NCBI RefSeq assembly: GCF_003202235.1
Contig: NZ_MASU01000007.1
Span: forward strand, 248,001-312,000
Length of the DNA: 64,000 nucleotides
Source of the DNA: Prauserella flavalba
Lineage (GTDB): Bacteria; Actinomycetota; Actinomycetes; Mycobacteriales; Pseudonocardiaceae
Direction: 5' to 3'
The first letter of the stretch is position 1. The number at the start of each line of letters is the position of its first letter. The notes below the pieces were generated by a model. That model saw only the letters and a list, made by a program, of their open reading frames with translations. It was not told the origin of the DNA and ran no database searches. A program made the position numbers and the translations under genes. Shown one piece after another: positions 41,844 through 50,754 of this stretch.

Positions 41844-41943
41844 GCACGCTCCCTTTACTGAATTGACACGTCTTGCCCTCGCGACCGGAGCGGGGCCAGA
41901 CTACGAGCGAAAGCCTTGGCACAGCGACGTTCTGGAGGGCACC

Positions 41944-42780
41944 GTGACCGATCCGGCCGAGCAGCGCGTGAGCTGCACCGTCACCGAAGGAGTCGCCGAC
42001 GTGCGGCTCGACCGGGAGGCGAAGCTGAACGCGCTCGATCCCGCGATGGCGTCGGCGCTCATCACCACGGGCGAGCGGCTGCGGCGCGACGCCGGCGTGC
42101 GCGCGGTCGTGGTGTCGGGCAACGGCCGCGCGTTCTGCGCCGGGCTGGACATGAGCTCGTTCCAGGCCATGGCCGTCGACGAACCGGTCCGCCTGGCGCA
42201 TCACGACGAGCATCCCTACACCGGTCCCGCGCGGGCGACGGGACAGCGCGCCGCGTACGTCTGGGCCGAGCTGCCGGTGCCCGTGATCGCCGCGGTGCAC
42301 GGCGTGGCGTTCGGCGGCGGCCTGCAGATCGCCCTCGGCGCCGATATCCGCGTGGTGGCCCCGGATGCGCGGCTCTCGGTGATGGAGATCCGCTGGGGAC
42401 TCGTCCCCGACATGACCGGCTCGCAGCTGCTGCCGGAGCTGGTGGGCCGCGACGTCGCCAAGGAGCTGACGTTCACGGGCCGGATCGTGACCGGCGAGGA
42501 GGCCGCGCGGATCGGGCTGGCGACGAAGGTCGCCGACGACCCGAGGAAGGTCGCGCTCGAGCTGGCCGCGGAGATCGCAGGGAAGAACCCGGACGCGATC
42601 CGGGGAGCCAAGCGGTTGCTCGACCTCGCGGGCCGGACGGAGCTGGCCGACGGCTTCGCCGCCGAGCAGCGCGAGATCGGCGCGCTGATCGGCAGCCCCA
42701 ACCAGGTGGAGGCGGTGCGGGGGAACCTGGAGGAACGGGCGCCGGTGTTCACCGACTCCGGCGAGCAGGCGCGCGCGTGA
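41944..42780 (+). CDS. crotonase / enoyl-CoA hydratase family protein
   Basis: A 278-residue crotonase-fold protein. Substrate and oxyanion-hole regions are GNGRAFCAGLDMSSF (about 60-74) and HGVAFGGGLQIALGADIRV (about 119-137). The glutamates at the usual hydratase positions are not obvious, so isomerase or hydrolase activity is possible. The GTG at 41944 is preferred over a much longer frame because GGAGGGC lies upstream. Its stop overlaps the following SDR as GTGA. Together with the divergent kinase-dehydrogenase pair it probably forms one pathway. Confidence 0.85.
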   Translation: MTDPAEQRVSCTVTEGVADVRLDREAKLNALDPAMASALITTGERLRRDAGVRAVVVSGNGRAFCAGLDMSSFQAMAVDEPVRLAHHDEHPYTGPARATGQRAAYVWAELPVPVIAAVHGVAFGGGLQIALGADIRVVAPDARLSVMEIRWGLVPDMTGSQLLPELVGRDVAKELTFTGRIVTGEEAARIGLATKVADDPRKVALELAAEIAGKNPDAIRGAKRLLDLAGRTELADGFAAEQREIGALIGSPNQVEAVRGNLEERAPVFTDSGEQARA

Positions 42781-43541
42781 ATCCCTTCGACCTCACCGGG
42801 CACGTCGCGCTGGTCACCGGCGGCAACTCCGGCATCGGGCTCGCGATGGCCGACGCGCTCGCGGCGGCCGGGGCGGGCGTGTGTGTCTGGGGCACCAACA
42901 CCGAGCGCAACGCGGAGGCGGCCGAACGGCTGGGCCGCCACGGCGGCGACGTGCTCGCGGTGCCCTGCGACGTCGGCGACGAGGAGCAGGCGGACGCGGC
43001 CATGCGGCGGGTCACCGGCCACTTCGGACGGCTGGACTCGTGCTTCGTCAACGCGGGTGTCACCGGCGTGCCGGCGAAGCTGGTCGACACGGAGCTGAGC
43101 GAGTTCCGGCGGGTGACGCGCGTCGACCTCGACGGCGCGTTCCTGACGCTGCGCGCCGCGGCGCGGGTGCTCGTCGCTCAGGGCGAGGGCGGCAGCCTGG
43201 TCGCCACGTCGAGCGTGGCTGCCAGGCAGGGTCAGCCGCGCGGGCACGCCTACGCCGGGGCGAAGGGCGGGCTGATCTCGATGGTCAACGGCATCGCGGT
43301 GGAGCTGGCCCGGCACGGCATCAGGGCCAACAGCATCCTCCCCGGCTGGGTCAGCACGCCACTGGCCGACCCCGCACTGCGGTCGGAGGGCTTCCAGCGG
43401 CGGGTGCTGCCGCGCATGCCGGTCGGGCGCTGGGGCCGTCCCGGCGACTTCGGCTCCCTGGCCGTGTACCTGGCGAGCCCGGCGAGCGCGTTCCACACCG
43501 CCGACAGCATCACCGTCGACGGTGGGTACCTCGCCTTCTGA
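42777..43541 (+). CDS. SDR family oxidoreductase
   Basis: A 254-residue classical short-chain dehydrogenase. Cofactor motif TGGNSGIG is at 14-21, NAG at about 91, and the catalytic Ser and YxxxK in TSSVAARQGQPRGHAYAGAKGG (about 143-164). The C-terminus ends in the usual DGGYLAF. It is coupled to the crotonase gene by a four-base overlap and could oxidise the hydroxyacyl-CoA produced there, or reduce a 4-oxoacyl-CoA as LvaD does in levulinate catabolism. The latter is an inference from context. Confidence 0.87.
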   Translation: MNPFDLTGHVALVTGGNSGIGLAMADALAAAGAGVCVWGTNTERNAEAAERLGRHGGDVLAVPCDVGDEEQADAAMRRVTGHFGRLDSCFVNAGVTGVPAKLVDTELSEFRRVTRVDLDGAFLTLRAAARVLVAQGEGGSLVATSSVAARQGQPRGHAYAGAKGGLISMVNGIAVELARHGIRANSILPGWVSTPLADPALRSEGFQRRVLPRMPVGRWGRPGDFGSLAVYLASPASAFHTADSITVDGGYLAF

Positions 43542-43546
43542 GCGCG

Positions 43547-44428
43547 TCAGTACTCCTCGGGCCTCGCGGGCCAGCGAGGCGCTGTGGACGGACAGTCCTC
43601 GCTGACCCGCAAGGGAAAATCGGGCTTGCGCTTCTCTAGGAACGCCGTCACGCCCTCGGCGGCGTCGGCCGCGGCACCGAGCTCGTACAGCGCGCGGGAG
43701 TCGTGGCGGTGCGCCTCCCACGGCGTCGGGGAGCCGAGCATGCCCCACAGCAGCTGCCTGGCCACCGCCACCGACACGGCGGAGGTGTTGTCGGCGATCT
43801 CCGCCGCGAGCCTGCGCGCCTCGGTCAGCAGGTCGGCGTCGGGGACGACGCGCGAGACGAGCCCGCCCGCCTTCGCCTCCTCCGCGTCGAACACGCGGCC
43901 CGTCGCCACCCACTCCATCGCCTGCGAGATGCCGACGATCCGGGGCAGGAACCACGTCGACGCGGCCTCGGGCACGATGCCGCGGCGGGTGAAGACGAAC
44001 CCGAAACGCGCGGACTCCGCGGCGATCCGGACGTCCATCGGCAGCGTCATGGTCACCCCGACGCCCACGGCGGGACCGTTGACCGCGGCGATCACCGGTT
44101 TGCGGCTCGCGGCGATCCTCAGTGACACGGCACCGCCGGAATCCCGTGGCACGCCGTCGATCTCGCCGAGGAGCTCTCGGACGTCGTGGTCCTTCTTTCC
44201 CGCGTTGAACGTGTCCGCGCCCCGGCCGAGGTCGGCCCCGGCGCAGAAGCCGCGGCCCGCGCCGGTGACGAGGACCACGCGCACGCCGTCGTCGGCGTCG
44301 ATGCGGTCGAAGGCGTCGATCAGCTCCCGCGCCATCGTGATCGTGTAGGCGTTGAGCCGCTCGGGCCGGTTCAAGGTCACGGTAGCGATGCCGTCGGTGA
44401 CGTCGTAGTCGATCTCGCGGTAGGTCAA
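43547..44428 (-). CDS. enoyl-CoA hydratase/isomerase family protein
   Basis: A 293-residue crotonase. LVTGAGRGFCAGADLGRGADTF (about 67-88) and AAVNGPAVGVGVTMTLPMDVRIAA (about 122-145) form the oxyanion hole; EAASTWFLPRIVG near 163 carries a glutamate at the usual catalytic site. The start is TTG at 44428, chosen because GGAG lies six bases upstream; the frame extends further back into the preceding gene without a better site. It is the last gene of the minus-strand synthetase-dehydrogenase-hydratase operon, and converges with the SDR with five bases between stops. Confidence 0.85.
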   Translation of the reverse strand: MTYREIDYDVTDGIATVTLNRPERLNAYTITMARELIDAFDRIDADDGVRVVLVTGAGRGFCAGADLGRGADTFNAGKKDHDVRELLGEIDGVPRDSGGAVSLRIAASRKPVIAAVNGPAVGVGVTMTLPMDVRIAAESARFGFVFTRRGIVPEAASTWFLPRIVGISQAMEWVATGRVFDAEEAKAGGLVSRVVPDADLLTEARRLAAEIADNTSAVSVAVARQLLWGMLGSPTPWEAHRHDSRALYELGAAADAAEGVTAFLEKRKPDFPLRVSEDCPSTAPRWPARPEEY

Positions 44429-44442
44429 CGCGGGCTCCCTGG

Positions 44443-45552
44443 TCAGAGGGCGAGGCGGTCGGCGAGGCGGGCCCGCTGCTCCCCGGGCGCGCCCAGCAGG
44501 AGCTCGCTCGTCTTGGCCCGCTTGTAGTACAGGTGCGCGTCGTGCTCCCAGGTGTAGCCGACGCCGCCGTGCAGCTGCACACCCGCCGCGGCGGAGTCGA
44601 AGTAGCCGGGCCCGAGCACCACCTGTGCCAGCGCGGCGGCCACGGGCAGCGCTTCGGGGTCGTGGTCGGCGGTCCACGCCGCGTGCCGCACCACCGAGCG
44701 CGCCTGTTCCGCGGTGGAGTACAGGTCCGCGCAGGCGTGCTTCACGGCCTGGTAGGAGCCGATTGGCCTGCCGAACTGCACCCGCACCTTCGCGTAGTCC
44801 ACAGTGGTCTCCAGCACGTGATCGAGCCCGCCGAGCTGCTCGGCGGCGAGCGCGACGGCGGCGCGGTCGCGCACGGCCTCCAGCACCGCGGCGGGATCGG
44901 CGACGGCCACGGCCCGCGCGGGCGTGCCCGCGAAGTCGAGGCGGGCGAGCCCCCGCGTGGGGTCGAGGGTGCGCAGGCGCGTCGTGCGCAGCCCGGTGGC
45001 CTCGCCGGACACGGCGAACCAGCCCGGCCCCTCGGGTGTGCCCGCGTACACGAGCACCAGATGCGCGGCGTCGCCGGAGACCACGAAGGACGCGTGCCCG
45101 TCCAGCGCGAAGACGCCGTTACGGCGCGTCGCGGTGATGCTCTGCGCACTGGAGCCCCAGGTGCCGTCGTCGCCCGCCACCGCGACCGCGGCGACCAGCT
45201 CCCCGGTGGCGAGCTGCGGCAGCAGCTCGGCCGACAGCTCCGCGTCGGCCAGTGCCAGCACGGTGTCGACGGCGAGCACGGCCGAGGCGAGGAACGGCAC
45301 GGGTGCGAGCGCCCTGCCCAGCTCCTCCAGCACCACGGATCTTTCGGTGTGGCCCGCGCCGGATCCGCCGCGGTCCTCCGGGATCACCAGACCGGCCACA
45401 CCGAGCGCCGCGAGCCGGGTCCACAGTGCACGGTCCCAGCCCTCGTCGCCCTCCATGACCTCGCGCATCCTGCTCGACGGCGCGTGGTCCTCGAGCAGCT
45501 CCCGTACGGCCGAGCGCAGCTGTCGCTGTTCGGAGTTCAGCACCAGTTCCAT
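44443..45552 (-). CDS. acyl-CoA dehydrogenase, small partner subunit
   Basis: A 369-residue acyl-CoA dehydrogenase-like protein. The C-terminal region with QFGRPIGSYQAVKHACADLY and GVQLHGGVGYTWEHDAHLYYKRA is typical. The usual catalytic-base glutamate motif is not seen. It begins 12 bases after a larger dehydrogenase gene, the layout of the heteromeric alpha2-beta2 dehydrogenases that act on CoA esters with bulky ring systems in actinobacteria. On that view this is the partner subunit. GAGGGGG precedes the ATG. Confidence 0.85.
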   Translation of the reverse strand: MELVLNSEQRQLRSAVRELLEDHAPSSRMREVMEGDEGWDRALWTRLAALGVAGLVIPEDRGGSGAGHTERSVVLEELGRALAPVPFLASAVLAVDTVLALADAELSAELLPQLATGELVAAVAVAGDDGTWGSSAQSITATRRNGVFALDGHASFVVSGDAAHLVLVYAGTPEGPGWFAVSGEATGLRTTRLRTLDPTRGLARLDFAGTPARAVAVADPAAVLEAVRDRAAVALAAEQLGGLDHVLETTVDYAKVRVQFGRPIGSYQAVKHACADLYSTAEQARSVVRHAAWTADHDPEALPVAAALAQVVLGPGYFDSAAAGVQLHGGVGYTWEHDAHLYYKRAKTSELLLGAPGEQRARLADRLAL

Positions 45553-45563
45553 CGAGTCCCCCT

Positions 45564-46754
45564 CTACGCCTTCGCCTGCGTGCCGACGCGCAGCTCGCGG
45601 AACGGGACGTCCCGGTCGACCTGTGGTTCCTTCGGCAGACCGAGCACGCGCTCGCCGATGATGCCGCGCTGGATCTGGTTGGTGCCGCCCGCGATGCTCG
45701 ACGCGGGCGTGGCGTTGATCGCGAGGGCCAGTTCCTCGGCTGCGGGGTCGCCCTCGTCCCACGCCGCGGCCCGCACGCCCGCGATCAGGCCCGCCACGCG
45801 CACGGCCCGCCACAGCAGCTCCGCACCGGCGAGCTTCGCGACCGAACCGCGGGCGCCGGGCGGGGAGCCCGCGTCGGCCTCCTGCCGCAGGCGCGTGTTG
45901 AACAGCGACAGCGCCCGCTCCGCGGCGTAGAGCGCGGCCAACTCCGTGCGCACGACCGGGTCCCGCGCACGGCCCAGCCGCCGCGCCAGGTCCGCGAGGT
46001 TGGCGTAGGTGAGCGGGTCGTAGCGGCGGCGCACCGAGCCGCCGATCGACACGCGCTCGTGCCCGAGCATCGTCACCGCGGCGAACCAGCCCGCGTCCAC
46101 CTCGCCGAGCACGGCGCCGGCGGGCAGCCGCACGTTGTCGAAGAACACCTCGTTGAACGGCGCCTGCCCGGTCATGTCCTTCAGTGGCCGCACGGTCACG
46201 CCCGGCGCGTGCATGTCCACGATGAACATCGTGATGCCCTTGTGCTTCGGCACGTCCGGGTTGGTGCGCGCCAGGAGGGCGCCGAAGTCGGCGTGCTGCG
46301 CCCCGGACGTCCACACCTTCTGCCCGTTGACGACCCAGGTTTCCCCGTCGCGTACGGCGCGGGTCTGCAGGCTCGCGACGTCGGATCCCGCGCCGGGCTC
46401 GGAGAAGAGCTGGCACCAGATCTCCTCGCCGCGCAGCAGCGGCCGGACGTAGCGGGCCTTCTGCTCGTGGGTGCCGAGGTCGACGATCGTCGGCCCGCAC
46501 ATGCCCATGCCGATCATGAACACGTCGGTCGGCAGGTCGTAGGCAGCGGCCTCCTCGTCGAACACCTGCTGGTCGGCGGCCGTGCGGCCCTGCCCGCCGT
46601 ACTCGGCGGGCCACGTCAGGCCCGCGAGCCCGGCGTCGTGCAGCGCGGCCTGGAACCGTTTGGCGGTCGCGATCCGCTCCTCGGCGGACGCGTTCTCGAC
46701 GGTCTTCGGTACGTTCTCCGCGAGCCAGTCGCGCACCGTGTCCCGGAACGACAT
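45564..46754 (-). CDS. acyl-CoA dehydrogenase, large catalytic subunit candidate
   Basis: A 396-residue acyl-CoA dehydrogenase. FAD-contact region FSEPGAGSDVASLQTRA is at 118-134. Glutamate 233 in MLGHERVSIGG occupies the position of the catalytic base in isovaleryl-CoA and steroid side-chain dehydrogenases, while the medium-chain-type site reads AGGTNQIQ (355-362) with glycine instead of glutamate. This pattern, next to a second dehydrogenase gene, fits a heterotetrameric enzyme for a branched or polycyclic acyl-CoA. It is ten bases after the acyl-CoA synthetase gene in the same operon. Confidence 0.87.
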   Translation of the reverse strand: MSFRDTVRDWLAENVPKTVENASAEERIATAKRFQAALHDAGLAGLTWPAEYGGQGRTAADQQVFDEEAAAYDLPTDVFMIGMGMCGPTIVDLGTHEQKARYVRPLLRGEEIWCQLFSEPGAGSDVASLQTRAVRDGETWVVNGQKVWTSGAQHADFGALLARTNPDVPKHKGITMFIVDMHAPGVTVRPLKDMTGQAPFNEVFFDNVRLPAGAVLGEVDAGWFAAVTMLGHERVSIGGSVRRRYDPLTYANLADLARRLGRARDPVVRTELAALYAAERALSLFNTRLRQEADAGSPPGARGSVAKLAGAELLWRAVRVAGLIAGVRAAAWDEGDPAAEELALAINATPASSIAGGTNQIQRGIIGERVLGLPKEPQVDRDVPFRELRVGTQAKA

Positions 46755-46764
46755 GCGTCTCCTC

Positions 46765-48309
46765 TCAGCGCGCGGTGGTGGCCGCGTACCGTTCCTTGAG
46801 CTTGCCCTTGACGAGCTTGCCGGTGGGTGTGCGCGGCAGCTCGTCGACGAAGTCCACGCTGCGCGGCGCCTTGTAGTGCGCGATGCGCTCCCGCACGTAG
46901 GCCAGCAGCTCCCCGGCGAGCTCCGGTCCCGGTTCCACTGTGGACGACGGCTGCACGACGGCCTTGACCGCCTCGCCCATCTCCGGATCGGGCACGCCGA
47001 TCACGGCGACGTCGTCCACGGCGGGATGCAGCGCGAGGACGTTCTCCACCTCCTGCGGGTAGACGTTGACCCCGCCGGAGATGATCATGAACGCTTTGCG
47101 GTCGGTGAGGAACAGGTAGCCCTCCTCGTCCAGGTAGCCGACGTCGCCGTTGGTCGCCCACGTCGGATGCGCGGGATGCTGCGCCTCGCGGGTCTTCTCG
47201 GGCGCGTTGTGGTAGCTGAACGGCACCTCGTCGCGTTCGAAGTAGACGGTGCCGATCTCGCCGGGAGGAAGCTCGTCGCCGTTGTCGGCGCACACGTGCA
47301 GGATGCCGAGCCCGGCCCTGCCGACGGAACCCGGCTTGGCGAGCCACTCCTGCGGGGAGATGAACGTCAGCCCCGCACCCTCGGTGGAGCTGTAGTACTC
47401 GTAGAGGATCGGCCCCCACCAGTCCATCATTGCGCGCTTGACCTCCTCCGGGCACGGCGCCGCGGCGTGCACGGCGACCCGGTGGCTCGACAGGTCGTAG
47501 CGCGTCCGCACGTCCTCGGGCAGCTTGAGCATGCGCACGAACATCGTGGGCACCCACTGGCTGTGCGTGACGCGGTAGGTCTGGATCGCGCGCAGCGCGG
47601 CCTCGGGCTCGAAGCGCTCCATCATCACGAGCGTGCCGCCGACCGCGTGCACGCACGCGCCGAACCGCAGCGGCGCGGCGTGGTAGACGGGCGCGGGTGA
47701 GAGGTAGACGATGCCGGAGTCGAACCCGTACATCGCCTCCAGCAGCGGGCGCAGCAGGTCGCCCGGCTCGTCGATCTGCCGTTCCGGCAGCGCGACGCGG
47801 ATGCCCTTGGGCCGCCCGGTGGTGCCCGACGAGTACAGCATGTCCGCGCCGGCGGGCTGGTCGCCGGGCACGTCGGCCGACGCCGCGGCGAGCACGGCCT
47901 CGTAGTCGTCGAAGCCGGGGACCTCGCCGCCGTAGGCGAGCTTGACCGCGACGCCGGGCACGAGGTCCGCGACCTCGCGGGGCAGCTCGCCGAGCGCGGC
48001 GGAGACGACGAGCGCCTTCGCGCCGGAGTCCTCGACGATGTAGGCGACCTCGGACGGCGAGAGGTGGTTGTTCACCGCGGCGATATAGCAGCCGGAGCGC
48101 ACGACGGCCCAGTACACCTCGTAGGCGCGCATCGTGTTGTCGGTGAGCAGCGCGACGGTGTCCCCGGGCCGGAAACCCCTGTCGCGCAAGGCGTTCGCGA
48201 GCCGCGCGGAGCGTTCGTCGAGCTCGCGGTAGGTCAGCGTCTCCCCGGATCCCGCCATGATCACGGCGGGGTGGTCGGGCCGTACGGCCGCGTGGGTGCC
48301 CGGATACAT
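46765..48309 (-). CDS. acyl-CoA synthetase (FadD-type)
   Basis: A 514-residue adenylate-forming ligase. [19 protein letters not shown] is the ATP-loop motif (about 157-175), [12 protein letters not shown] the central motif, [18 protein letters not shown] the hinge, and [14 protein letters not shown] the C-terminal catalytic lysine. The long insertion after the P-loop ([21 protein letters not shown]) is seen in some actinobacterial FadD proteins. It activates the substrate for the two downstream dehydrogenases and hydratase. The ATG at 48309 has GAGGAGG upstream. A 20-bp palindrome in its leader is a probable TetR site. Confidence 0.88.
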   Translation of the reverse strand: MYPGTHAAVRPDHPAVIMAGSGETLTYRELDERSARLANALRDRGFRPGDTVALLTDNTMRAYEVYWAVVRSGCYIAAVNNHLSPSEVAYIVEDSGAKALVVSAALGELPREVADLVPGVAVKLAYGGEVPGFDDYEAVLAAASADVPGDQPAGADMLYSSGTTGRPKGIRVALPERQIDEPGDLLRPLLEAMYGFDSGIVYLSPAPVYHAAPLRFGACVHAVGGTLVMMERFEPEAALRAIQTYRVTHSQWVPTMFVRMLKLPEDVRTRYDLSSHRVAVHAAAPCPEEVKRAMMDWWGPILYEYYSSTEGAGLTFISPQEWLAKPGSVGRAGLGILHVCADNGDELPPGEIGTVYFERDEVPFSYHNAPEKTREAQHPAHPTWATNGDVGYLDEEGYLFLTDRKAFMIISGGVNVYPQEVENVLALHPAVDDVAVIGVPDPEMGEAVKAVVQPSSTVEPGPELAGELLAYVRERIAHYKAPRSVDFVDELPRTPTGKLVKGKLKERYAATTAR

Positions 48310-48365
48310 ACGGCTCCTCCTCGAACCGGCGTGTTCCTCTTCGCAGCCTGTCAGCCCCGGACCCG

Positions 48366-48385
48366 AACAGTCAATGCCGACTGTT
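48366..48385. promoter_or_regulatory. candidate TetR operator 1, AACAGTC-N6-GACTGTT
   Basis: A perfect 7-bp inverted repeat, AACAGTC (48366-48372) and GACTGTT (48379-48385), with a six-base spacer. It lies in the divergent space between the synthetase operon and the TetR gene, 57 bases from the former and 31 from the latter. A near copy lies at 49052. Confidence 0.6.
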
Positions 48386-48403
48386 TTTCGCGCCCTCGGT
48401 GGG

Positions 48404-48409
48404 TAGGCT
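48404..48409 (+). promoter_or_regulatory. candidate -10 element TAGGCT for a leaderless transcript
   Basis: TAGGCT fits TANNNT and ends six bases before the ATG at 48416. This favours that start over a GTG two codons upstream, which would overlap the element. Confidence 0.55.
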
Positions 48410-48415
48410 GTGCCG

Positions 48416-49066
48416 ATGGCCCGACCCGTGTCCACGACTCCGCGCAGCCGCAAGGAGCGCACCGAGGACAGCCGCGCGCTGATCCTCGACGCCGCCGTGG
48501 ACTGCCTCGTCGAGCTGGGCTACGCGGGCGCGTCGACACTGGCGATCCAGGCGAAGGCGGGCGTGTCGCGGGGCAGGCTGCTGCACCATTTCCCCTCCCG
48601 CGACGGGCTGCTGGTCGCCGCGGCGCAGCACCTCGCGACGGGCAGGCTCGCCAAGACCGAGGAGCGCGTCGCCGAGGCGCTCACCGGTGAGCCCGAGGGC
48701 CCCGCGCGCGTCGAGCGGTGCATCGAGCTGCTGTGGGTGACCTTCCACGAGCCGCACTTCTGGGCGGCGATGGAGCTGTGGACGGCGGCGCGCACCAACC
48801 CCGCGCTCGCGGAGGCGCTGCGGCCCGCGGAACGGACGCTGCGCGACGCGATCCGCGGCGTGGCCGACCGGCTCTGGGGTCCCGAGGTGTGCGCCCACCC
48901 GCGCTACGACGAGCTGCGCGAGCTGCTGTTCACCAGCATGCGCGGTGCCGCGATGCCGTATGCGTTCGAAGAACGCTCCCCCGCCACCGACAAGCACGTC
49001 GCGATCTGGAAGTCCGTCGCGCGCACGCTGCTCTTCGGCGACGGCTCCGCTAACAGTCAGGGTTGA
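48416..49066 (+). CDS. TetR family transcriptional regulator
   Basis: A 216-residue TetR protein. The N-terminal helix-turn-helix domain is at about 14-60 ([42 protein letters not shown] is typical). The ligand domain is helical and of usual length. It sits between two acyl-CoA operons, divergent from one and reading toward the other, and each has the same palindrome near its start. It is therefore the likely local repressor of both, with an acyl-CoA or free acid as plausible ligand. Operator 2 overlaps its last codons. Confidence 0.88.
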   Translation: MARPVSTTPRSRKERTEDSRALILDAAVDCLVELGYAGASTLAIQAKAGVSRGRLLHHFPSRDGLLVAAAQHLATGRLAKTEERVAEALTGEPEGPARVERCIELLWVTFHEPHFWAAMELWTAARTNPALAEALRPAERTLRDAIRGVADRLWGPEVCAHPRYDELRELLFTSMRGAAMPYAFEERSPATDKHVAIWKSVARTLLFGDGSANSQG

Positions 49067-49071
49067 CTGCG
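49052..49071. promoter_or_regulatory. candidate TetR operator 2, AACAGTC-N6-GACTGCG
   Basis: AACAGTC (49052-49058), a six-base spacer, then GACTG (49065-49069). This matches operator 1 at 12 of 14 arm positions, with the same spacing. It overlaps the 3' end of the TetR gene and lies 57 bases before the next ligase gene, so it may control that downstream operon. Confidence 0.5.
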
Positions 49072-49128
49072 CGCTGGGCGCCGCGCCAGCATGAGGTTCG
49101 CCACTCCCGACCATCGCCGAGGTTGCCG

Positions 49129-50754
49129 ATGTCAGAGTCCAGCACCGCCTCGTCCCCAGCCCCCGAGATCCCGCGGTTGCTCGGCCGCGGCATGACGATG
49201 GGCGACCAGCTCGCCCGGCACGCGCGCACCATCGGCGACGAGGTCGCCTTCACCTTCGACGGCACCGACCGCACCTACGCCGAGCTGGACGAGCGCGTGA
49301 GCAGGCTCGCGGGCGCGCTGCGCGACCGGGGCGTGTCACCCGGCGACCGCGTCGCCGTGCTCGGGCTCAACACGCTCGAGGTGATCGAGACGTTCTTCGC
49401 CTCGACCAGGCTCGGCGCCGTGTGCGTGCCCGTGAACTTCCGGCTCGTCGCCGACGAGATCGCCTACGCGCTCGAGGACAGCGGCACCACGGCGATCGTG
49501 GTACAGGCTCCGCTCGCGCAGACGATGGCGAAGGCGCGCGAACAGCTCTCCCGCGGCACGGTGTGCCTGACGTTCGGCGGCCCCGCCGAGGCGGCCGGAC
49601 CCGGCGCCGAGGACTACGAACGCGCACTCGCCGACGCGCCCGCCACCTTCCCCGAACGGCGGGTGGACGAGCACGACGCCGCGTTCATCATGTACACGTC
49701 GGGCACCACGGGCAGGCCGAAGGGCGCCGTGCTGACCCACTTCAACCTGCTCATGCACGCGTTCAGCAATATGGCGACGCTGGGCTCGCCGCCGGAGGAC
49801 CGCGTGTGGCTCGCCGCCGCGCCGCTGTTCCACATCGCGGGGCTCGCGGGCATGCTGCCGTGCCTGCTGCGCGGTGGGCGCACGGTGCTGCTGCCCTCCG
49901 GCCAGTTCGACCCGGTGGCGACCGTGGACCTGCTGGAGCGCGAGCGCGTGTCGGCGGTCTTCTTCGTTCCCGCGCAGTGGCAGGCGATCTGCGCGGTTCC
50001 CGGCCTCGCCGAGCGCGACCTGTCCGCGCTGCGGCAGGCGTCGTGGGGAGCGGCGCCCGCCTCGACCACACTGCTGCGCACGATGATCGACACGTTCCCC
50101 CAGGCGGAGATCACCACGGCGTTCGGGCAGACCGAGTGCAGCCCCGTGACGACACTGCTGCGCGGCGAGGACTCCATCCGCAAGATCGGCTCGGTCGGCA
50201 CGCCCATGCTCAACGTCGAGGTGCGCGTGGTGGACGACGACATGAACGACGTGCCGCGGGGTGAGGTCGGCGAGATCGTCTACCGCAGCCCGATGGTGAT
50301 GAAGGAGTACTGGAACAAGCCGAAGGAGACGGCGGAGGCGTTCCGCGGCGGCTGGTTCCACTCCGGCGACCTGGTGCGCCAGGACGCGGACGGCTACTAC
50401 TTCGTGGTCGACCGCAAGAAGGACATGATCATCTCCGGTGGCGAGAACATCTACTGTGCCGAGGTGGAGAACGTGCTCGCCGCGCACCCGAAGATCGCCG
50501 AGGTCGCGCTCATCGGGATGCCGGACGAGAAGTGGGGCGAGACCCCGCTCGCCGTCCTCGCACCCCGCGAGCCCGGCGACCCGCCGACGGCGGCCGACCT
50601 GGACGACTGGTGCGCCGACCGGCTCGCGCGGTACAAGCGGCCCCGCCGCATCGCGGTCGTGCCCGCACTGCCCCGCAACCCCAGCGGCAAGGTGCTCAAG
50701 ACGCAGCTGCGCGCCGACCGCGCCGCGGGCAAGCTCGCCGTGGAGGCCGGTTGA
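49129..50754 (+). CDS. AMP-dependent acyl-CoA ligase (FadD-type)
   Basis: A 541-residue adenylate-forming enzyme. [17 protein letters not shown] is the P-loop (about 187-203), TTAFGQTECSP the substrate/adenine motif, GWFHSGDLVRQDADGYYFVVDRKKDMI the hinge region, and PRNPSGKVLKTQL carries the catalytic lysine. The start is ATG at 49129 with GAGG upstream; the frame is open for 22 codons before it. It is followed, with a TTGA overlap, by a thioesterase-fold gene. This is the second CoA ligase of the island, suggesting a different chain or ring substrate. Confidence 0.88.
   Translation: MSESSTASSPAPEIPRLLGRGMTMGDQLARHARTIGDEVAFTFDGTDRTYAELDERVSRLAGALRDRGVSPGDRVAVLGLNTLEVIETFFASTRLGAVCVPVNFRLVADEIAYALEDSGTTAIVVQAPLAQTMAKAREQLSRGTVCLTFGGPAEAAGPGAEDYERALADAPATFPERRVDEHDAAFIMYTSGTTGRPKGAVLTHFNLLMHAFSNMATLGSPPEDRVWLAAAPLFHIAGLAGMLPCLLRGGRTVLLPSGQFDPVATVDLLERERVSAVFFVPAQWQAICAVPGLAERDLSALRQASWGAAPASTTLLRTMIDTFPQAEITTAFGQTECSPVTTLLRGEDSIRKIGSVGTPMLNVEVRVVDDDMNDVPRGEVGEIVYRSPMVMKEYWNKPKETAEAFRGGWFHSGDLVRQDADGYYFVVDRKKDMIISGGENIYCAEVENVLAAHPKIAEVALIGMPDEKWGETPLAVLAPREPGDPPTAADLDDWCADRLARYKRPRRIAVVPALPRNPSGKVLKTQLRADRAAGKLAVEAG

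Noticed and set aside
41844-41943. -35 element TTGACA in the divergent spacer of the dehydrogenase and crotonase genes
   Set aside because: No -10 hexamer lies at a 16-19 base distance on that strand; the nearest candidate is about 28 bases away.
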